Positions 9,129 to 17,420 of a stretch of DNA of 64,000 nt are shown piece after piece. The notes under the pieces were generated by a model. That model did no database searches. It saw only the letters and a list, made by a program, of their open reading frames with translations, and was not told the origin of the DNA. Origin of the DNA: an uncultured Coriobacteriaceae bacterium (GTDB lineage: Bacteria; Actinomycetota; Coriobacteriia; Coriobacteriales; Atopobiaceae); NCBI GenBank assembly GCA_902786015.1, contig CADAAU010000004.1, forward strand, positions 89,610-153,609, written 5' to 3'. A program made the translations under genes and the position numbers. Within the stretch, counting starts at the first letter, position 1, and each line of letters starts with the position of its first letter.

Positions 9129-9308
9129 CTACAGGTCGTATGACAGGAGGTAGTTCACCAGCGCGTTGCGGGCGTTCGCCGCGTTGAAGCTGGCCTGCGG
9201 GTTGATGGGCTGCGGCCGCGTGCGCTGCTGTCGCTCGAACTCGTCGAGTATTCGTATCGTCTTCTGGATCTGGCGGCGGTCCGCCTTGCTCGGCACGCTG
9301 TCCTTCAT
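9129..9308 (-). CDS. Conserved 59-residue protein upstream of rhomboid (copy 1)
   Basis: Small, highly charged, Arg/Gln-rich protein that starts MKDSVPSKADRRQIQKTIR and ends NALVNYLLSYDL. No membrane segment and no family I recognise. The N-terminal half looks helical and basic; a RTRPQPINPQ stretch links it to a second amphipathic helix. The start is set by comparison with the copy at 22964-23143: identity begins exactly at this Met. The two copies differ at 23 codons by hand count, of which 22 changes are silent and one is Leu to Met. That shows it is a real gene under strong constraint. It is the first gene of the rhomboid cassette. Function unknown; a regulator, substrate or adaptor of the protease is possible. 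Confidence 0.85.
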   Translation of the reverse strand: MKDSVPSKADRRQIQKTIRILDEFERQQRTRPQPINPQASFNAANARNALVNYLLSYDL

Positions 9309-9440
9309 GGGTGGCTGCCCCCTTCTGCCGCTGAACCGCATTCAAGTCTATCATAGGCCATGGGCTGCTCCGCGCCTTGTCGCGCCGCGGTCAGGTGGTA
9401 CAATTCCGGGAGCCATCGTGTTGTCTACTGAAGAATTGCG

Positions 9441-10466
9441 GTGCCATCTATGTTCGGATGCCTGACGCTTCCCTCCCATGGGCCAGTCTTCCTCAACGAG
9501 GGAGCGACACGCTCGGAGCTTGAACTGCGGAAAATGGAGGCGCTGCGCTCGGTCGTGCCAGACAACAAGAAGGAAGACCTCGAGCGTGACATACGTCTGG
9601 CCAAAGCTGGCGTGGCGGGAGAACGAAAGATTGTGTTCGAGCTCATGAACGGCCACTACCCTCTGGTGTTCGTTCATGACCTCTGTCTCGAGCACGAAGG
9701 GTTAAGAGCCCAGATTGACTTTCTGGTTGTGACGCCCTACCACACTGTCGTCATCGAGTGCAAGAACCTATTCGGTGACATCGAGATAGACTCAACAGGT
9801 GCGTTCATCCGCGCGTTCGGACGAAGGAGAGGCAGACGCCGCGAGGGAATCTACTCTCCTGTGTCGCAGAACCGCAGACATGTGGACCTTCTAAAGGCCC
9901 TGCGGATGGCGGAGTCTGGTCCGGTCAAGCGTTTGGCGCAGCGATTCGTGCTTGATGAGTACTACCAGTCCATCGTCGTTCTCGCCAACGAGAAGACGCT
10001 GCTCAAGGCGGATGACGCCCCTCTCGAGGTGCGCGAGCAGGTCATCCGTGCGGACCAGCTTGTCGACTACATCAAGCGGTTGGACGCCACCCGCTCGCGG
10101 AAGGACTATGTCGAGACTTTCAAGGGTATGGAGGCTCGCTGCAGGCGATGGCAGGAGATGAGCTCGCCGCAGGGGAGCGATCTGGCGGCGAGGTACGGGA
10201 TGACTTCCGCACGCGCCGCCGCGACGTCCTCGGGCGAGGGGGATGGGCCGTCGCGGGAGGGGGCCGTGGCGCCTTCTGCCGTCGAGCCGCGACCGGGCAA
10301 GAGCGAGCCGGATGCCGCCGCTGCCGTCCCGACGTGTCCGCGTTGCGGGGCGCCGATGGTGCTGCGAACGGCCCGCTACGGCGCGCGCAAGGGTAAGAAT
10401 TTCTGGGGCTGCAGCACCTACGGGAAGACACGCTGCGGCGGGATCATAAACGTTGACGAGGGGTGA
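9441..10466 (+). CDS. NERD-domain protein with C-terminal topoisomerase-type zinc finger
   Basis: 341 residues. The NERD (nuclease-related) domain spans about residues 50-190, with KAGVAGERKIVFELM, then AQIDFLVVTPYHTVVIECKNLFGD; the Glu-Cys-Lys reflects the E-x-K of PD-(D/E)XK-like folds. A low-complexity Ala/Gly/Pro linker (240-295) leads to a C4 zinc finger of the topoisomerase I tail type: CPRCGAPMVLR ... FWGCSTYGKTRC. The combination suggests DNA binding or processing. The start is uncertain: GTG at 9441 or ATG at 9450, neither with a strong ribosome site. It is divergent from the rhomboid cassette and convergent with the MORC-like gene. A function in defence is inferred from context only. 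Confidence 0.8.
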   Translation: MPSMFGCLTLPSHGPVFLNEGATRSELELRKMEALRSVVPDNKKEDLERDIRLAKAGVAGERKIVFELMNGHYPLVFVHDLCLEHEGLRAQIDFLVVTPYHTVVIECKNLFGDIEIDSTGAFIRAFGRRRGRRREGIYSPVSQNRRHVDLLKALRMAESGPVKRLAQRFVLDEYYQSIVVLANEKTLLKADDAPLEVREQVIRADQLVDYIKRLDATRSRKDYVETFKGMEARCRRWQEMSSPQGSDLAARYGMTSARAAATSSGEGDGPSREGAVAPSAVEPRPGKSEPDAAAAVPTCPRCGAPMVLRTARYGARKGKNFWGCSTYGKTRCGGIINVDEG

Positions 10467-10557
10467 CGGACGTCGGCTGGGCAGCGAGGCGAACGTCGCG
10501 CGAGATGTCGCCGTCGGTCACAAGGACTCGGCGAAGGAAAAGTCCGCAGTGGTGCGG

Positions 10558-11799
10558 CTATGCCGTCGCGAACGCCGGAGTGACTGGCGGCAGTTGGGCG
10601 GCGAGTCGGTTTGCAATGGCCAGCGCGTCTGGGCGGTTCGCGCGTGCCAGCTCCCTGTCGAGTCGACCGACGGACTTCTTGGCTTTGCACAGCGGCAGAG
10701 AGCAGCGCTCCTCGATTGCGTCCGTCGCCGGCCACGCGAGGCGGAGCCGCCTCCTAGAGTCGATTCCGAACGCCGCGTCGGCGCTCTCGTCTATGACGAT
10801 GCGACCCCTGAAGGAGTAGGAGTCTTGGTCGTTCGGGATGACTCCTTCGAGCCGGTCTGCCCACGAGATGAGGCGCTTGTTGCGATACACGTAGAAGCCG
10901 TAGTTCTTGGCGTCGATGCCGTAGCGGTTCCTAACTTCGATCTGCCTGCCCTCGAATTGGAACGTCGGAGGGTGGGGGAGCTGCGTCATCTTGATTCTGG
11001 CAGTGATGGTCTTTCCGGCCACAGAGCCGAGGACGACGTCCTTTGGCGTCATGAGCCATCTGACGGTTCGGCCGTCCCAGTCGTTCTCATCGAGCATGGC
11101 ACTCTCCTGAATCTCGTCCACGAAGAGCGGGTCGAAAGGCTCGATGGTGCTGGAGGCCGCGTCTGTGGTGTTGAGCAGATGCAGGCGAAGACCGTTCTCC
11201 TTGATGAAGTAGTAGTAGATGACGCCGAGCTTGCGCTTCAGGTCGTCGATCACGGAGCTGATGCTGGGATGCTCGGGGTTGCGGATCTTCGCGACCCTGA
11301 CGATGGTGCCGTGGCCGTCGCACAGATACGTCTCGACGAGCTGTCGGTCCTGGTCATTGAGGTCTGTCACGCAGCTAAAGTATTCGTCCTCTATCTCGTC
11401 TAGGTCGACGTACTCCTTGTGGAACATGCCTGCGACCCCCGAGATGAGCTCCAGCCTATCCCCGTTAGCGAACGATGCCGACTTGAGGCCGAGCCCGAAC
11501 TTGAAGAGCGTGCCCGGTGCGTAAAGGCTGTCGTCGGATCCAAGGTCGAGGGCGTCGCCCATCTCGTCCTCCGTCATCCCCTTGCCGTCATCGATGATGA
11601 GGTACTCACTAACGTTGTTCATGCGGTCGTCGTTGAGTCCCTCGTCCAGCTTGCCGATTCTTATGTAGACGTTTTCGGCCTCGGCTGAGACGGCGTTGTC
11701 CACAATCTCGCAGATCGTCTCCTGCGGCGTGTAGCCTATGCCGCCGAGACCTACGAGTAACCGGCGCGCGTTCGTCTTTCTCGTTCTACGTTCGTCCAT
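10558..11799 (-). CDS. MORC-like GHKL ATPase
   Basis: ATP-binding protein of the GHKL (HSP90/histidine kinase/MutL/gyrase B) fold, 413 residues. The N-box reads ETICEIVDNAVSAEAENV near 25, the G1 box IIDDGKGMTEDEMGDAL near 60 and the G2 box KFGLGLKSASFANGD near 85. A second, S5-like domain follows to about residue 330 (YGFYVYRNKRLISW). This layout resembles prokaryotic MORC-type ATPases found in defence islands; a stand-alone histidine kinase is excluded by the lack of a phospho-acceptor domain. The ATG at 11799 has a good GAGGAGA ribosome site. Two palindromes lie just upstream. Role inferred, not shown. Confidence 0.75.
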   Translation of the reverse strand: MDERRTRKTNARRLLVGLGGIGYTPQETICEIVDNAVSAEAENVYIRIGKLDEGLNDDRMNNVSEYLIIDDGKGMTEDEMGDALDLGSDDSLYAPGTLFKFGLGLKSASFANGDRLELISGVAGMFHKEYVDLDEIEDEYFSCVTDLNDQDRQLVETYLCDGHGTIVRVAKIRNPEHPSISSVIDDLKRKLGVIYYYFIKENGLRLHLLNTTDAASSTIEPFDPLFVDEIQESAMLDENDWDGRTVRWLMTPKDVVLGSVAGKTITARIKMTQLPHPPTFQFEGRQIEVRNRYGIDAKNYGFYVYRNKRLISWADRLEGVIPNDQDSYSFRGRIVIDESADAAFGIDSRRRLRLAWPATDAIEERCSLPLCKAKKSVGRLDRELARANRPDALAIANRLAAQLPPVTPAFATA

Positions 11800-11821
11800 G
11801 AAGTCTCCTCGTTGAGCCTTT

Positions 11822-11866
11822 TCTATATAGTGTGCATATAGAGGGATGCACTCTACGCGATAGAGT
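11822..11866. promoter_or_regulatory. Two palindromes in the divergent promoter region
   Basis: TCTATAT-7-ATATAGA (11822-11842) and ACTCTA-5-TAGAGT (11850-11866) are perfect inverted repeats between the MORC-like gene and the small-ORF/HEPN gene group. The first overlaps AT-rich sequence that could serve as a -10 box in either direction. They may be operator sites. Confidence 0.45.
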
Positions 11867-11891
11867 AGATGGGATGTGGATCCTAGAATGA

Positions 11892-12065
11892 ATGGTAACG
11901 AAGGCACGGGACATGATTGCTGGCGACGTTCCAGAGGTGACACGAGGATGGTGCATATCTGAGGGCAGCTTGGTTGGGTCGGTGGTGCTTAGGGTCGACC
12001 GTAGCATTGACGAAGTGGAGGAGCAGCTCCACTACAGCGCTAAAGTTGACTTCCGGTGGCAATGA
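11892..12065 (+). CDS. Small hypothetical protein, 57 residues
   Basis: An ATG frame coding for 57 residues, beginning MVTKARDMIAGDVPEVTRG and ending HYSAKVDFRWQ. The composition is protein-like, but there is no family I know and the ribosome site is poor. Its TGA overlaps the ATG of the next small frame (ATGA), which suggests translational coupling. It could also be the tail of a decayed gene. Confidence 0.35.
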   Translation: MVTKARDMIAGDVPEVTRGWCISEGSLVGSVVLRVDRSIDEVEEQLHYSAKVDFRWQ

Positions 12066-12283
12066 GCACGACAGCGACTGTTGAACATATGCCTCGACGA
12101 ACTATGCGAAGGCAAGGTGTCTTCCACGAAAGATGGTGTTCTATCAATAAGGGTCGTATTGCCGTAGTTTTCGATAAAGAATATAGGCATCGGTACGCCG
12201 ATGTGCTTGCGGAGCGTAGAGATTCCGACTTTGCGATGACCTCAGACGCAGGAAATGGGCGCAGTACTTCCGCACACGTGTAA
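12062..12283 (+). CDS. Small hypothetical protein, 73 residues, before the HEPN-like gene
   Basis: The frame starts MSTTATVEHMPRRTMRRQG at an ATG that overlaps the previous stop. The middle, INKGRIAVVFDKEYRHRY, looks like an ordered segment. It ends 51 nt before the HEPN-like gene on the same strand, so it may be an upstream partner such as an antitoxin. That is speculation: no motif is recognised. Confidence 0.35.
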   Translation: MSTTATVEHMPRRTMRRQGVFHERWCSINKGRIAVVFDKEYRHRYADVLAERRDSDFAMTSDAGNGRSTSAHV

Positions 12284-12334
12284 ACGGTCTTGCTTAGGCT
12301 ATCAAGAGACTTTGTAAACTTGAATGGAGGCGAC

Positions 12335-13411
12335 ATGATTATCTCAATCGACAAAAACGGCATCGCGCGTGAGGGGCTCATCCCCGAGTCCGAGGGGATG
12401 GTGCATTGGTACGACACCGAGCACAGGGTCTCCCAGTGGCTGCTCGGAGACGAGGTATCGTATGAGATGGACGCACTGCTCACTGATCTGCGCTATGCAA
12501 TCGAGAGAAGCGTGTTCGTGGCGAACGACGCCTATTCCATACTGAATCCGTCCCTTCCCATGTTCGTTGAGGAGACGGGATACCGCCCTTCGGGTAAAAC
12601 TTGCTCATCGGTCTTCCAGTGGGTTTGTGACCGAGCGAGCTGCGAGACGCTCAATCGGTATATATACGTTCAGGATGTCTGGTGGCTGGCGGACAGCCTT
12701 AACGCGTCGCACGCCATCGCCGCTGAGGCGCTCTCGGGTTTCTTCCGTGAGCTCTCGAGGAGCGGGCTTGATTTCGAGCGTGATGACTGTCCCGGAGACG
12801 GCCTCTTCGAAGTGAGCGGTGTGGGGGCTAGGCCGACGCTCAAGGAGCTCCAGGGCTTCCTGCTTTCGCTGCATTCCTGCTTGGATATCGCTACAAAGCT
12901 GCTGTACGCGCTTACCTACCTGCCGTGCGGCTTCGATACCGTTCCAGCGCGTGTTGGAGGGAACGCGCTGTTCCGCAAGGCGCAGGGCAAGGAGGCTGCT
13001 ACCGCTCGGGAGGGGACTATCTTCGAGAAATGCTGGGAGACTAACTATCTCGGCGGACTGCGTGACGAGATTATGCACAACCGGGCTTTGGACGCCTCCG
13101 GCGTTGCTTTTGTGCGGCGTGATGGCGGCCGAGTTATCGAGCGTTTCGTCTTGCTTCCAGATGCTGACGAAGGCGGCACGATTTGCAGCTGGAAGAACCG
13201 GCGGCGATTCTATTCGCTTGGCCTCAGGGCAAACGACCTCGCCCCTAACTTGTTCGGCCAGATCAGCAGACGATTGTTGGCGAGCTTGAAGGATGCGATG
13301 GGGGCCATCTCGTTCGACAATGCAGTGGAACTGAGCTTTGAGGATGTGCGTGATACCGTCGTGAGCTTGAATGAATCGTACGCGCGCTTCGCCGAAGAGC
13401 ATTACAACTGA
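12335..13411 (+). CDS. Unknown protein with HEPN-like R-x4-H motif
   Basis: 358 residues, start ATG 12335 after a clear GGAGG. I do not recognise the family by name. The protein is helical in character with a block of conserved look at 185-260. Here the sequence GGLRDEIMHNRALD gives Arg243 and His248 in the R-x4-6-H arrangement that marks HEPN RNases. HEPN domains usually cut RNA and serve as toxins in defence. The second, decayed copy at 21568-21811 has lost this Arg (HDEIMH). The gene converges with the HNH/TIGR04141 pair, and the same three genes occur together in the decayed copy, so they were linked when duplicated. The HEPN call is motif-based and should be checked by structure prediction. 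Confidence 0.6.
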   Translation: MIISIDKNGIAREGLIPESEGMVHWYDTEHRVSQWLLGDEVSYEMDALLTDLRYAIERSVFVANDAYSILNPSLPMFVEETGYRPSGKTCSSVFQWVCDRASCETLNRYIYVQDVWWLADSLNASHAIAAEALSGFFRELSRSGLDFERDDCPGDGLFEVSGVGARPTLKELQGFLLSLHSCLDIATKLLYALTYLPCGFDTVPARVGGNALFRKAQGKEAATAREGTIFEKCWETNYLGGLRDEIMHNRALDASGVAFVRRDGGRVIERFVLLPDADEGGTICSWKNRRRFYSLGLRANDLAPNLFGQISRRLLASLKDAMGAISFDNAVELSFEDVRDTVVSLNESYARFAEEHYN

Positions 13412-13535
13412 CGGAGGCCACGAACATGTGGCGTGTGTGCGGGGCCCGGAGATGATTAGAGCTGGGCGAGACGTGTTGGGAAAATGTTGGTGCGAAGGCG
13501 ACTTCTCATGGAGTGTGGTCGGCACTGCAGTAACT

Positions 13536-14633
13536 CTAGGCCTCCAACCTTTCTTCTGCCGTCTCCAGATTGTCTGCACGAGGTCCGAAGCCCAGCTCGG
13601 CGAGGCAGTCGCGAAAGCCATCAAGGTTGTCACGCTCGAATCCTATGCCATGTACCCTCCCGTCATAGTGGATTGACCAGCGCCTGCCCGACTCGGGAAT
13701 CGATGTCGATGGGACCAGCTTGACACCTCTTTCGTCGGGTAGGTGCAGCACTTTACGGCTTCCGTTTTCTACGATCTCCATGTATGGGTGCAGCAGGTAG
13801 GGTCTATCGACGACGAAGCTGACAAGCAGCGTCTCTGTGGTGCCAGGACGCACCTCAATCCTCCCGCCCGAACGAAAGAACTCCCTTCGTAGGACCTTGC
13901 TGTTTGGCCAGTCCCGCTCGATATGGGATATGCTTACTATTCCGTCAAGAACCACTGAGAGTAACTCAACGGCACTTGAAGCTCCCTGAGGAATGTACTG
14001 TATCGCACTGGAGTACTCTTCTCCTAGCACCTCCACGTCGACGCCCATGTCGTCAATCACCACGGGACCCGCTTCGGATGGGTTGGAAACCGTGACCCGC
14101 ATCTTCAGCACGTCGACCCATGTCCCGCGCCAGTCGACTGGTATATCCCAACGACTGAGGCCGAAGTAATACTCTGGGATCTCATCCTCTTCAAACGCAA
14201 AGGCAAACGGTGCGTAGTTCCTATGCTCTATGAGGATGGATGCACCGCCTATCGACGCACCTCTCCGGGCGTAGTTTGGCACCCCGAGACTCGCGCTCGC
14301 ATAGCGCTCTGCGGCATCCTTCCATTCGTACAGCATCTTTACAGGATACGCGTTCGGATCCCTGTCAATGCGGGTGGCGCAGTTCTCGCAAAGCCACAGT
14401 CCGTTCGTCAGGCTCGTCCTTTGTGCCGGTGTCTGCCGTGGATCGTAGCGGGGTCCTCCGGCCGCCGCAGCTTTGATGTGGGCGGCGACCCCCAGATTTA
14501 CAGTTCCGCTAACTGTGCCATTGCTCGGTCCAGATGTCGGCGCTCTACAGTTTGGATTCGAGCACAGAAACCCGGCGCGCTTCGCAAGTGTGTCTTTGGT
14601 GCGTTGCGTAAAATCGTCTCGGGTTCGTGTCAT
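13536..14633 (-). CDS. HNH endonuclease with unknown C-terminal domain
   Basis: 365 residues. The N-terminal 90 residues form a zinc-type HNH domain: KRAGFLCSNPNC (Cys24, Cys29), VAAHIKAA (His52), SLTNGLWLCENC (Asn77, Cys82, Cys85). This type is shared with HNH effectors of signalling-based defence such as Cap5. The remaining 250 residues are beta-rich and unrecognised; they may sense a ligand or partner. The start ATG 14633 has a GGAGGAAGG ribosome site and overlaps the TIGR04141 stop by 4 nt (ATGA), so the two proteins are made from one mRNA and probably work together. I see no SAVED-like motif and no cyclase gene nearby, so a CBASS assignment is not supported. Confidence 0.8.
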   Translation of the reverse strand: MTRTRDDFTQRTKDTLAKRAGFLCSNPNCRAPTSGPSNGTVSGTVNLGVAAHIKAAAAGGPRYDPRQTPAQRTSLTNGLWLCENCATRIDRDPNAYPVKMLYEWKDAAERYASASLGVPNYARRGASIGGASILIEHRNYAPFAFAFEEDEIPEYYFGLSRWDIPVDWRGTWVDVLKMRVTVSNPSEAGPVVIDDMGVDVEVLGEEYSSAIQYIPQGASSAVELLSVVLDGIVSISHIERDWPNSKVLRREFFRSGGRIEVRPGTTETLLVSFVVDRPYLLHPYMEIVENGSRKVLHLPDERGVKLVPSTSIPESGRRWSIHYDGRVHGIGFERDNLDGFRDCLAELGFGPRADNLETAEERLEA

Positions 14634-16234
14634 GGCGCTACCTTCCTCCTTTGCTCCTTCTTCGGCCTCCTGATGGCGCAGATACGACAATCGATTCCCA
14701 TAGCGCCTAGAGTCTTTGCCACGCGGTTGTAGGTGATGCGGCTGAAGAATGGAATCCTTGGTGGGCTCGCCGGCTCGTCGCAGATGATGGCGTAGACGAC
14801 TGTTCTCACGCACTTGGTTTCGATCTCATGGCCTCCGCTGCCAGGCTGCTTTCGAATCTTCACGTTGGCCTTCTCGACGAAGGTGGGGTCGGAGCTGACG
14901 AGTTCGGCGCTGTTCAGCCCTTGGTTGAAAAGGTGGCTCAGCGTGGCGGAGCCGCAATAATGCTTCACGTGAATGAAGGTGTCGTTGCCAGCCAGCACGT
15001 CGCAGAGCTCGATGCTGCTCTGCCGGTAGCCGTACGCAATCGTCTTGGCATCCATCAGCAGGTAGTCCGGATTGCTATCGGCGAGTCGCTGGTTGTATTT
15101 CCCTTCGGGTTCTCCTTCGCACTCCGGAAACCCCCTGTTGTCGAAACAAGGTGAATTATCGTAGTCCTCGTTAACCCTCTTTGCGTAGTCTTGTGATATG
15201 CGGTACCACTTGCCCGCGCTGGTGCAGTATTGCTCGCCGTCCAAGTCGATCTCGCCGCAGAGGCACTTTGCGATGCTCCACCTGTACAAGTGGTGACTGA
15301 TATCCTCCTTGTCCATGGCCTCGACGTACTTATTCTTCAGCTGGTTAAAGTCCGTCAGGTCGCCGATGGTCGAGAGAACGTCCTCCACGAGAACGTCGGG
15401 CATGAGCTCGCCGTTGCAGCCTGGCCACTTGAAGCCCGCGATGCGATCCCACGACTCGATGAGCTCGGGTGGCGCGGTCCACAGGTCCTTGCTGCGCGCG
15501 TTGAGCAGGCTCACCGCCTTGTCCTCGAGTCGGCGCTTGGCCTCCTTGTCGCTGACCGGGACCACGTAGTCGACCCAAGGGTATTTTTCCTTGTATGCAG
15601 AGCTCTCGTAGCGATCGAGGATGCAGTCCAGTTGCTTCGCGATTGTGCGCATGTCCCCGTCCGTGACAAACGAGAGCTTATCATCGCCGGTCATGGTGCC
15701 GCTGAAAAGGTCGTCATCCTGAGGTGTGGCGACGACCTTGTCGAGGGTGTCGGTGATGCTGTCGAGGCTGAAGTCCGAGAACTTAGAGCGCCGTGGCATC
15801 TGCTCGGCGACCTTGCTCGCGTTGCCCGCGATAGTCGTGGAGTTCACCTTGCGGAAGCACCCCTCCTCGCAGGAATTGAGCAGGACCCTGAGGCCGAACC
15901 TCTCCTCCGTTGCGGCCGTGTCGAGCAGGAACCTGCCGTTTCCGAAGGTTAGGGCCATCGTACGCCCGCGAACCTCCATAAGGAGCACGGCGGCAGACGA
16001 TGCTGTTCTGAAGGCCGTTTCGTCGATCTCGTTCCTGAAGAAGCTGCCCACCCACTCAGGCGCACGGGTTAAGGTCTCTCGATAATACAGCGTTCCCACT
16101 CCGGGAATCTCCTGCGATAAGGGTGTCGGCTTGCTCTTTTTGCCTGACGTTCTCGTGTGAGCGAGTCCGAGAACGATATCGTCATGCGTCTTGCCTTCCT
16201 TCGCAAGATAAATGGACACATTCGTCTTTGCCAT
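14630..16234 (-). CDS. TIGR04141 (DUF6119) family sporadically distributed protein
   Basis: 534 residues, start ATG 16234 (MAKTNVSIYLAKEG) with GGAGG six nt upstream. The opening strand, the block SFFRNEIDETAFRTASSAAV near 70 and RGRTMALTFGNGRFLLD near 95 match my memory of the TIGR04141 family, proteins of unknown activity scattered across bacteria and often next to defence genes. The C-terminal end (PFFSRITYNRVAKTLGAMG) is also preserved in the decayed copy at 22060-22250. It is the first gene of a two-gene operon with the HNH nuclease. I infer it may act as sensor or scaffold for the nuclease. Confidence 0.75.
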   Translation of the reverse strand: MAKTNVSIYLAKEGKTHDDIVLGLAHTRTSGKKSKPTPLSQEIPGVGTLYYRETLTRAPEWVGSFFRNEIDETAFRTASSAAVLLMEVRGRTMALTFGNGRFLLDTAATEERFGLRVLLNSCEEGCFRKVNSTTIAGNASKVAEQMPRRSKFSDFSLDSITDTLDKVVATPQDDDLFSGTMTGDDKLSFVTDGDMRTIAKQLDCILDRYESSAYKEKYPWVDYVVPVSDKEAKRRLEDKAVSLLNARSKDLWTAPPELIESWDRIAGFKWPGCNGELMPDVLVEDVLSTIGDLTDFNQLKNKYVEAMDKEDISHHLYRWSIAKCLCGEIDLDGEQYCTSAGKWYRISQDYAKRVNEDYDNSPCFDNRGFPECEGEPEGKYNQRLADSNPDYLLMDAKTIAYGYRQSSIELCDVLAGNDTFIHVKHYCGSATLSHLFNQGLNSAELVSSDPTFVEKANVKIRKQPGSGGHEIETKCVRTVVYAIICDEPASPPRIPFFSRITYNRVAKTLGAMGIDCRICAIRRPKKEQRRKVAP

Positions 16235-16775
16235 GAGCCTCCCTCGTACGGTGCGGCTTGCATGTGGTGGAGCATGCAACTGTCAACAGGTTCTCTATAC
16301 CCAGCTTTTCGCTACCTTAAACAGGCGACCGTCGAAGAGACGCGAAATAGCTCGATGCTGATTTGGTGCTGGAAGCCGCGTATACGGCTCGCTGGCGCAA
16401 GCGCTTGCCGGGTCCCTTGGCGGACGGGACTGAGGGAAGAACGCCTCTTGTCGGTCTGAACGGGGATGCGCCTAGACTTACTACTGGAGGTTGGCGTGGC
16501 GCAGCGTTGCCAGCCTGGCAGGCACGACGTCCCATTCGACAAGAGGTGGTCGGGGCCCATCTTTCAGCCAATGACGGTCATCGCCACGAGATCGTCTACG
16601 GATTCGCTGGTCAGTGCAGAGGAGAAGGCCAAAACCACGAGCGCGTACCAATACGCGCCTCCTACGCGTCGCCTGCGAACGTCAGCAGATTGCAGACGTG
16701 CGTGTTGATGCCGTCGAGAGGTCCCGCTCCCTTTCCGGCCCGCAAGTTGTGATGAAAAAGACTGCGGCCTGCTTT
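16235..16775. other. Intergenic stretch without a recognised gene
   Basis: Several frames are open here, but none has a ribosome site or a recognisable family block. I read this as decayed sequence between two defence modules. Confidence 0.45.
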
Positions 16776-17102
16776 TCATCTGTTTTGTACGTAATCTGTG
16801 AGGTGTTGCTGACCAGCACAATGGTTGAGGTGGTGATTGGCCGACGCTATGCAACGTTCCAATGAGATGGTTCTTGTCGGATTGTCCTTGTAATAGATTG
16901 CGTCGACACCCTTATCGTTGATGGTTTTTGCCTTCAGCATCAGTTCCCATGCGTTGCAGACGAAGAATCCGAACCCCTCGACGCGGTAGCGGATGCTGGG
17001 GCGGTTCTATGGCTCGATGGCAAGCACGAAGGCCTCGGTGGCCTTATCAAGCAGCTGCATCACACATACAGTGCGGCCAAGCGAGGCGCTGAGCCATTTC
17101 AT
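16776..17102 (-). pseudogene. DUF3644 family remnant with internal stop
   Basis: The frame starting ATG 17102 gives MQLLDKATEAFVLAIEP, a TAG stop, then NRPSIRYRVEGFGFFVCNAW, ELMLKAK and a YYKDNPTRTISLERC block. That is the N-terminal signature of DUF3644 proteins, common in defence islands. After the last block the frame runs into unrelated sequence and stops. Internal stop plus truncation make it a pseudogene. Confidence 0.65.
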
Positions 17103-17134
17103 GGTCGCAGTGTTTTTGCTAAGCTCAGGGAAGC

Positions 17135-17296
17135 GTGATCAAAGCAAAGGACTTGTTATTTATCCATGAGAAGTCCGGTCTCGCGTATGAGCGCATCTCG
17201 ATGCTCGCGGGTTGTGAGGTGACCTTCCTCGAGCGGGCGTTGCGGGAGGGACGCGACATGCGGGTCGACGACTTCTGCGGCTTCACCGAAAACTGA
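17135..17296 (+). CDS. Small hypothetical ORF, 53 residues
   Basis: GTG start with an AGGGA six nt upstream; product begins VIKAKDLLFIHEKSGLAYER and ends DDFCGFTEN. The pattern of helices could suit a DNA-binding fold, but no motif is firm. It is divergent from the DUF3644 remnant and may be a remnant itself. Confidence 0.3.
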   Translation: MIKAKDLLFIHEKSGLAYERISMLAGCEVTFLERALREGRDMRVDDFCGFTEN

Positions 17297-17365
17297 CGGA
17301 AATCGGTGCACCACCTTTACATTTCGCACCTACAGCGCATGTCATGGAATAAAAACTGCCGATAC

Positions 17366-17394
17366 TTGAATTCGACACTCACGTGGCATAGACT
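17366..17394 (+). promoter_or_regulatory. Putative promoter of the second ATPase/TOPRIM module
   Basis: TTGAAT (17366-17371), 17-bp spacer, TAGACT (17389-17394), 26 bp before the ATG of the ATPase. Pattern match only. Confidence 0.45.
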
Positions 17395-17420
17395 TATTTA
17401 CATGGCGAAGGGACTTCAGC

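Noticed and set aside
13536..14633. HNH protein as a CBASS Cap5 effector
   Set aside because: No CD-NTase gene or SAVED-like motif is seen in the window, so only the HNH domain similarity is kept.
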